64,000 nt of DNA from Ptychodera flava (taxonomy: Eukaryota; Hemichordata; Enteropneusta; Ptychoderidae), in the NCBI RefSeq assembly GCF_041260155.1, contig NC_091934.1:40549194-40613193 (forward strand). The letters are read 5' to 3'. Below are positions 57,201 to 64,000 of this stretch, piece by piece; position 1 is the stretch's first letter; each line of letters begins with the position of its first letter. The position numbers were made by a program, and so were the translations under genes. Under the pieces are notes generated by a model. That model was not told where the DNA came from. It saw only the letters and a program-made list of their open reading frames with translations, and searched no databases.

Positions 57201-59453
57201 TTATTCTTGATTTGGCTAGAAAATAGTTGAAAATTTCATAGGGGAAAGCTTGAGCAAAAGTTTGTCTTTCGCTTTAATCAGGCAGACTTCTGATTATTAT
57301 CCCCCTCAATCGGTAAGATCTAAACTCATGTAAATTTGAAATAGTACAACATCATCTTTTCTCAATTTCAAAAAATACTTTAGACATTAAATTGAGGCAG
57401 TCGTCGGAAAATCTGCTCAAAGGTTGCCAGGGACCCCTACGACCGATGTAAACACTGTATCTAGGGTATGTTGGCGATCGTAAAATTTAAATGTTGCAGC
57501 TATGCTGACTTGATGCATCTAGATATCATTCTTGAAATACATTGCTTGTAAACAAGAAAGTCGCAAACGCGCAGTTCCGACGACTGCCTCTCTTTAATAT
57601 CTATTTTGCAGCAAACCAACTTTTGATAGTCTGATTTTGTGGCAGAGAGATTAACGTCATTGTGTTCATGTGTTCGGAATATGTGATGAAGGCCACTCTT
57701 ACATAAGATTCTAAGAAACAGGGCTTGTGGGCGTTATACAGCTTTATTCATGTAACAAATGGCAGCTTCAGTTCATGATCAGTACCATTACAAATGTGAA
57801 AACAAGCTAGCAATGCTTATAGATATTGATAAATTTAATAGTTCCGTATTGAAGTCATCGAATTCTTCAAAATCACACTATTAATCAGATGGCTGTAGGA
57901 TCTTTTAGATGTGTCCCGTCACCAGAACGATATTCCCCACTTTACCTGTTATCTTCCAAAACAGGTGTTATATCTTTGCTGTCGGCTACCCTCGTTTCGT
58001 CCAGAAAATACTTCTTCACAGCCCTGTGTGCTTTGTCTAAATCGTCCTCCACTATCCATTTCAAGGGAGTACGATAGTTTGCGATGATGTTCTTAAAGTG
58101 AATGCTTCCAGCTCTCCCGAGACCAAATATGGCAAGTCCGACTTTCCTGTCTTTGTGTATAGAAAACCTTTAATTTAATTTTGCATTCACAAAATGAAGC
58201 CTATGCTTCTTTGTTCTAAAGTACAACCTATACGTTTGTTTTACATTCTTTATAGCGTCGTAAATTAGGTATAGTGCCAAAAGGACGAGCGAGAAGTGAG
58301 ATAGAGTGAGATGTGCTTTCTATTCTACACAGAAATGTTAAGGATTGCACCACTTATTGTATGCTATTAACATAGAAATAAGAAGATTTTGGTTTGGTTT
58401 TTGTCAGTTGAAACAGTGAAAATAAAACGAAGGTTATTTCATTGTGTCATTCAAAGCAGCAACAGAAGACACCCTTTCAACATACTAAGATATTATGGAC
58501 CAGTTGTCGAACATGTATAATTGCGCAAAAGTCACAATTACAAGTGACTGATCAAAGTCACAAAGTCACATCATATTAAACATGAAAAAACATCAAACAG
58601 TGATAGCTGTATTGACGTCTAGAGATGAAACTAATCAGTGCTGTAAGATATTTTGAAAGGAGTGTGCACCTCTTTCGAGTATCAGGTACTAGCATGTATT
58701 CATGTACAAAGTCAAGAAAAGTTAGAAGTCTTCACATTTACGAAAAACACGATTGGAACTAATTTGGGATTATTGGATAGTGAAGTAATGTCGATTTAAT
58801 CTACAAATGTTATCTCATCTGCTTTTCTTTTTATATTACGCACTTGTTTTTATGAGTAATTTGCAATATTGCAACATTCAGCTATACGGCACCTAACACT
58901 TTTGAGAAAATTGCAAAATATGAAAATCCAATTTTCCCAAATTAGTTCCAATCGTGTTAAAATTTACGTGTATAATTTGAATGCATTTTTTCAAGATCGT
59001 TTATACAGAAATTCTGGACTTTTTTATTTTCTTTAAAACGTGTGTACAATTGTGCTATTTATGAACAAAAATGGTATATTAACTTTGAATATAAGAACGT
59101 TCTATGTCATTGAAGAACTTGGTGAATTTGTCGTCCGAGGCGCACTACCAGTCCAGCAACATGCCAACCAGCATAGCTGTTCGTGAAGGATTGTACTCAA
59201 GTCCTACTATACCAAACTTAGACCACGCTCGAACGACATAAACTGCCAGCTCCGAGGTTACTGACACCAGTTTTCAATCTTCGGCTGTACTTTATCGTGG
59301 TCAAATTGTTTTGTTACGCCAGATGATTTGCAAACACTTACCGGACAATGGAATAGGCGAGGGACTATAATCTTTGAACACCGTAACCAACCGGTCGATA
59401 GGATCAAATGCGACAGTATTGTTGCGTTCGCGTGTAACATTGTATGCTAATGT
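51248..59453 (-). CDS. Gfo/Idh/MocA oxidoreductase, inositol 2-dehydrogenase/YrbE-like
   Basis: Eight minus-strand exons in compatible phases: 59342-59453, 57946-58150, 56485-56555, 55457-55565, 54799-54926, 53634-53857, 52546-52711 and 51248-51378 (TGA at 51250-51248); 381 visible residues plus an uncertain start. The NAD(P)-binding GLGRAG is at residues 47-52, then CTPTHTH, the EKP motif (136-138) with the catalytic Lys, and HDCIVHDLD (213-221). That Lys with Asp214 and His218 matches the Lys/Asp/His triad of bacterial IolG, where Asp and His are also four residues apart. GYDQRLEVFGSKGML is the usual family turn. It probably oxidises a cyclitol or sugar alcohol with NAD(P)+ in the cytosol; inositol itself is inferred. 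No frame defects. About 37 residues precede the Rossmann fold, more than in bacterial IolG. Confidence 0.9.
53041..53330. repeat. (ATC)n-bearing low-complexity block
   Basis: An ATCATC run at 53049-53094 is followed by a GGGGTGGAGGGGGCACGG stretch and TTTTGACCCC-type repeats in an oxidoreductase intron. Its (ATC)n part resembles the GATGAT run at 17315-17345, but no shared element structure is visible. Confidence 0.5.
56950..57200 (-). repeat. Dispersed repeat, inverted relative of 4430-4745
   Basis: Read on the minus strand it contains CCTGTGTTAACTCTATAG, TAAAATTTTGGATTTTC and TCCCCGAGG in the same order as 4530-4690. Diverged, in an oxidoreductase intron. Confidence 0.5.
58746..58958. mobile_element. 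MITE with 24-bp inverted ends in oxidoreductase intron 1
   Basis: AACACGATTGGAACTAATTT (then GGGA) at the left is matched exactly by its complement at the right. ATTTACG occurs a few bases outside both ends, with AAA between it and each terminus, so the true unit is probably 58743-58961 with a 7-base target duplication. 213 bp core, non-coding. Confidence 0.85.
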
Positions 59454-59843
59454 CTGGATTATTAACCAATATATGTGTCATAACTGATCAAATCAATATA
59501 AAGACACTAACGTATTCATCATAAAAGCATGCATGTAAAAACACAAATATTCGTGCGCATGTCATAGTGTTTTATGTCCTAACGCTTTCGCTGAAAAGTC
59601 CATATTTTAGTGTCAAAAATATCTGCTTAGCCACCAAAAATACTTCCATGTCGAAAAGACTTCAATCTGCTTTGTGAAGTTGTATCGTCACTTCTGAGGT
59701 TTAATTTTTAACCACCTGTTCTTGTTATTGATGATAGAACAGGTTAAGTGTTTGCAGCGACCGATCAAAGTCCATCGACAGTCATGTAAGCAAAGACCCA
59801 ACTTCTATATTCGGATTGCTTGGCCTTTCAATTCTGCAGATAC

Positions 59844-59882
59844 ATGAGATGTGAACGCAACGTAATGCTCGTCTTTCGACAT
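59844..59882 (-). CDS. Candidate start exon of the oxidoreductase
   Basis: Reads MSKDEHYVAFTSH and ends at a GTATCT donor in phase 0, which would join to TLAYNVTRERNN at 59453 (acceptor AATCCAG). The composition is protein-like, but the donor is weak, so another upstream exon may supply the start. Confidence 0.3.
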
Positions 59883-61690
59883 AACCAGAGGCATAAAGAA
59901 ATTGGGTCCAATCAATGTATCTTCTGTGATTTTTGTCTCTCCATTACTGTGCCCTAAATCTCGCCTTACCAATCAGGCTGTTCGTTTCAAATGCCAGATT
60001 GTTTTATCGTTGGCGCGGCGTGGTAAATATTTTCTCAATTTCCAGCAAAGCCGGGCAAGAATTGAATCACACTTCCTTAATTGTTATCATAAACTACTTA
60101 AAAATCTCGATCAAATTTCGTTCGGTATCATTAAATCAGAAAACAGAAACGGTAGGACAGAACAGAAAAGGTACAATAGTATATGGACTATAATGTACTT
60201 TAAAGGGTTTGAAACAGTAAATATTAAAATGAATTCCACTAACCTTTTGTTTCCATAGCTTTTGTTGTAAATATTGCACGGTTAGTATGTCGGCATGTAC
60301 AACAGCACCGTTATATTGAATGAACTGGCAGTGTACTGAAATCAAATAAACCTTATCTGTCCAACTATTGACACACCTATTCAATACGTAACTGAAATCA
60401 CGTGACCACCAGTGACGCGCAAATCAAAAATTAAGTCAACATTTTCGTAGTGGTCCTTTTAACGACAGGAATGCTATCAATCATTTGTAAAAGTCGAAAC
60501 AGGCGTGCAAACATTCTACTTTGAGAAAACGCGCCTTAGCAGATGAGAGACGAATATCGATGCTATGTAATCATAATTTAATTTTCCCCCAGGCTGACAA
60601 TCCTGATTGTTCCTTGTTCATATATTGGGATTGCCAGTATTCAGTATAAATGCGCAGGCAATGACGCTGTCCGCTGCAAATTTCTTTGGGCGAACAGATG
60701 TGCCGATAGTTCTTCGTGCTGGCAATCGAGAAAAAAGTCAGACTGGCAATTTTTTTTGTCGTCAGCAGGCGGAATAATTTCATTGGATAGCTTCGTCAGA
60801 TAATTTCACCAGATAGCTGGAGAATCGCTGCTGACTGGGCAGAGTACATGATTCGTTGTTTACAGGGTTTGAATAAAACATATGGCGGGGGAAAGGGCTT
60901 TGAAGAACTTTGTTAGTAAAGAGGGGCAGTGGGCTTTTGTAATCACGATAAGGTCAACGGGGTAGTGGTGGGGGTAGGCGGGAGGGGGGATTTTTCAAAT
61001 TGTAGAAAGAGATCGGTTAGAACAGATTTCCTTTTCTCTTGAAATTTCAGGTTTGTCCAGAATATCTGCGACCAAAGAATCATGTATATGTGCAAAAACT
61101 CTTCTATGTAAAACTGGCTGACTTCCCTTTGGTTATCCATTTTCTTCTGGGAAGCCATCAACGTAAGGTTTGATATTATCTTATGTCTATACCGCATTCC
61201 GTATGCCTGAAGTACAACACATTTTGACGTAACCACTATATACCTTTGTGACCGCTATTCTGACCCATTGCAGCTGACACTTAATAAGTATCTCTGTACT
61301 ACAGTCATCTGATTTGATGTGGGATGACGCTTCAGAATGCGACAGATTCATAATAAGCGATTTTAGCGAAGGGGGTTACTATGGCAAATACAAAAAGTTT
61401 TGAAGACTATCTTAAGCTGTGAATATTTGTTGCTGATAACGCATCAGGGATATATCATAAAATCTTGAGAGAATAGTCAAAGTGGAAATTGGTAGGAATG
61501 TTGCAGCCACTTGCCCGTTTTATGTTCATGCGAAAGTCGGGGACTAAAATATTTACATTTGCAGTAAGAAAAGTATATATACCCGTGTAAAGTTCGAAAC
61601 AGTGGACCGTGATATCCATTTCTGCATCCTGTGCACCACTCTCAAGATCTGATGGTCGGTTCATAAATATCTAAGGGAGCCTTCAGTAAT
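59883..61690. other. Upstream region of the oxidoreductase
   Basis: No exon or element I can support. A CACGTG E-box lies at about 60397 and the stretch 60370-60450 is relatively CpG-rich, a possible promoter for the minus-strand gene. The short frames in 59.9-61.7 kb show no recognisable motifs. Confidence 0.35.
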
Positions 61691-61693
61691 TAC

Positions 61694-62570
61694 AGGGGGG
61701 TGGGCCGGGGGAATTGGGGGGAGGGTCACTTTTTAGAAAACAGTTCAAGGGGAGGGTCACTTTTTATAAATCTATCTTGGGGGGAGGGTCACTTTTGACA
61801 GAAGCTGATATTATGGCCAAAACTTTGATTGTCCGTGTGATAGTTCCTGAAAAGGAAATCACCAACAAAATAGCACACACTTATAGACCCCAATGCATAG
61901 TGAATTGACACATTGGTGAAATTCCAAAATCAAATTTCTTACACAACCATAGACTTGCAACCACTCTAGTCTAATCAAGAACAATAATCTAAATAATCAA
62001 CCATAAATAAAGGCACATATTTATCTAATTTTGTACTGAAAAAAATTATTCGTAGTTTCATCATAGACCCCTATGCATAGTGTATGGACATTTTGGTGAA
62101 ATTCCAAAAACATATTTCTTGCACAACCATTGACTTGTAACCACTCTAGTCTAATCAAAAAAATTAATATCAATAATCAAGAGTACACAAATGCAAAGAT
62201 GTACTTATTTTTGTATTGCAAAAATAACTATTCATCATTTCATCATAGACACCATGGATAGTGAACCAACTTTTTAGATGAAATTCAGAAATCAATTTCT
62301 TGTACACAAATTTTCATTTTACTTCCCTATTCAAGCAAAGTACATTTAAATACATTATCAAACATATATAAAATACAGACTATAGCATGTTTTGTGGGGG
62401 TAAATTGTCAATAATTTGCCTGATAGACTCCATGTATTATGATTTGATATTTTTGGATGAAACACTAAATCAGCCACAACTTGCCTTCTTATAGTTGCAC
62501 AAAATATGGTGACCCTTCCTAAAATGTATGAAATACCATATCTCTTCAAAAATTCTTGCGTGATAATACC
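61694..62570 (+). mobile_element. Second, diverged 180-bp-repeat element
   Basis: GGGAGGGTCACTTTTT occurs three times at 61720-61796 (slightly varied). Then come four degenerate monomers, marked by TAGACCCCAATGCATAGTG-like sequences near 61884, 62064, 62247 and 62424. The complement of the first two monomers matches the 345-1966 array (ACTAGAGTGGTT, CAAGTCTATGGTTGTG, AATTTGATTTTGGAATTTCA). The left margin ATTACAGGGGGG corresponds to the complement of 2590-2602. Older than the first element. Confidence 0.6.
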
Positions 62571-63262
62571 CGAATCACTACTTTCAAAGCGAAGCCATGT
62601 TTACAATGAATTATGGAAATAAAAGCTTAGGTCACGGGGTCATTCGTGCCAAAGTGCCGGCGGCGTCCCTAGTTACCCCATAGGGCGCCATTGTTTTGCG
62701 GCAAATTCAAAGTTGCAGTGATCACGGTAAGCGATTTTTCGTTATTTAAATACAAAACACGAAATTTACCAACATTGTCGAAACATCAACAACGTACAAA
62801 CCTCTCTGTATCAGTATTTTTTTTGTTTAACCCTAGCGAAAAAAGAAATTCTCACTGATTGCGCTCCGCTGTGTGCGGTTTGCACTGTCGTCTGCTTCAA
62901 GTTCAACCGCCATAAGACTGCGGTTGCTGACAGTTCAGAGGACCTTAAATTTCATATCAAAAGAAAGGAGCCATATCGAACTTAATATAATATATATACA
63001 TAATCCTAGATTTACAATGAGTCGATTGACTGTTTCTTGGTTTAGTCATGAACATTCCGGGTCCTGTTTACGTACGGTTACCCTCGAACGGCGCTACAGC
63101 AGTCGCGATCCCTCAGCAATACGATAAAGTAGACATATTTAGAGATCGAATAAATCTCTGAATGTTAGAGGGTTTTGGACCCAACTCTTTCCAGCACGGG
63201 TATTGTGTCCTGTATACGTATAGGTGCGCCATTATAGGTACATGTCTCTCTTTTATTTCTAG
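62571..63262. other. Upstream region of the SAP/SWIM gene
   Basis: GC-richer than most of the window, with GGGCGCCATTGTTTTGCGGC at 62684 and a possible donor (CACG|GTAAGC) near 62728 that could end a 5' UTR exon. The gene's TTTATTTCTAG acceptor is at 63252-63262. Confidence 0.35.
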
Positions 63263-63899
63263 ATATGATTACAAACATGGAAGAACGATTGCCACAGTGT
63301 CAAACAACTACGACACCAGAAGATTTTGAAACTTGGACTGTAAGCGCACTTCAGCAGTACATTGGCAAGAGAGGACTGAAAAAAGATGGAACTAAGGCAA
63401 TGCTCGTTGCAAGAGCGTATGCGGCCTGGGAGATGGAATTGCCAGTCCTGAAGAGCCAGCTAGAACTTCTCAAAGAAAAGCAGAAAGAGTACTTCACTCT
63501 GCTTTCTACACCGACGACAGGTCAACTAGCCGATCCTCTTACCATGAAAGTGGCTTGGAAAGTGGCTGGCTAGGAGAATCAGAGGGTGGCATGAAAAAGT
63601 GGCCCCCTGTCTATTTCAATGACATATGTCAATTTGTCATGATCGATCACCCTGGCAGAAACATTGACCTAACAAAACGAATGTTAAATGAATATAAAGA
63701 GGGCAAAGCTTTTCGGTACTTTCACGCGGACTGGATGAAAGAAATTTTCATCCTTGACACTTCTGCTGATAAGGAGTATGTGTTTTTTGCGTGGAAAGTG
63801 CACACCATCTCAACGAATTGGCTGTCCTCCACATGACTGTTGGATTTGTGTAAAGATGGACGGGTCGATCCATTCTGCATATTGCACCTGTACCGCTGG
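63263..63899 (+). CDS. SAP- and SWIM-domain protein, first exon, frame disturbed
   Basis: After a TTTATTTCTAG acceptor, ATG at 63265 starts MITNMEERLPQCQ. Residues about 25-58 form a SAP-like helix pair (LQQYIGKRGLKKDGTKAML), a DNA-binding fold. Further on, WPPVYFNDICQF and CWICVKMDG...AYCTCTAG are present; the last is the CxC part of a SWIM zinc-binding motif. The exon ends at GCTGG|GTAAGT (63899) and the rest lies beyond the window. The three blocks are in frames 1, 3 and 1 of the sequence, so two single-base frame changes separate them (near 63550 and 63800). The order matches the multi-copy SAP/SWIM proteins of marine invertebrates, which often continue into a YqaJ-type nuclease. Whether this is a working gene or a degenerate copy is unclear. 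Confidence 0.65.
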
Positions 63900-64000
63900 G
63901 TAAGTGTGCAAATCACTGAAATCATACTGATCACTGCTTATGGGAATACGAACTGTTTTTCTTAATCAAAATGATTAAAGGATACATATATATAATGTAT

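Noticed and set aside
1-64000. tRNA or rRNA genes and retrovirus-like elements
   Set aside because: Looked for cloverleaf or A/B-box patterns, long terminal repeats and polymerase motifs; none that I can support, apart from the LINE fragment reported.

Overview
This is AT-rich, intron-rich animal nuclear DNA. Genes have GT-AG introns and long intergenic gaps, and the sequence between exons is crowded with short inverted-repeat transposon remnants, foldbacks, tandem arrays and (TATG)n-bearing repeats. The gene set (a SRPRB GTPase, a tandem-domain 2OG oxygenase, a YrbE/inositol-dehydrogenase-like oxidoreductase, a SAP+SWIM gene) fits a marine invertebrate. I could not fix the phylum. All gene models were read by hand from reading frames and splice signals, without transcripts or database searches.

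Layout. 1-2.6 kb: a non-autonomous element built around nine 180-bp tandem repeats. 2.6-10.5 kb: the last three coding exons and introns of a 2OG-Fe(II) oxygenase gene (copy 1). 10.5-12.7 kb: an insertion absent from copy 2, with a LINE 3' end. 12.7-16.5 kb: an isolated minus-strand terminal exon and a 117-bp tandem array. 16.6-36.1 kb: a fuller oxygenase gene (copy 2) on the + strand. Its 3' half, 26.27-37.07 kb, is a near-identical duplicate of 2.62-10.47 kb, enlarged by a 3.29-kb insertion flanked by TTAA. 39.0-48.2 kb: SRPRB, five exons, complete. 51.2-59.5 kb: an inositol 2-dehydrogenase/YrbE-like gene on the minus strand, tail-to-tail with SRPRB. 61.7-62.6 kb: a second, diverged copy of the 180-bp-repeat element, inverted. 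63.3 kb to the edge: the start of a SAP+SWIM gene with a disturbed frame.

The genes do not form an obvious pathway. SRPRB anchors the signal-recognition-particle receptor in the ER membrane. The oxygenase has a membrane anchor or signal that would place its domains in the ER/secretory lumen. The oxidoreductase looks cytosolic. The most notable biology is the oxygenase locus: a tandem partial duplication, an N-terminal oxygenase domain that has lost its iron and 2OG ligands beside an intact C-terminal domain, and several frame disturbances in the fuller copy although the shared exons differ almost only synonymously. The most notable non-coding structure is a dispersed repeat family that starts with a hairpin whose sequence changes between copies while its pairing is kept.
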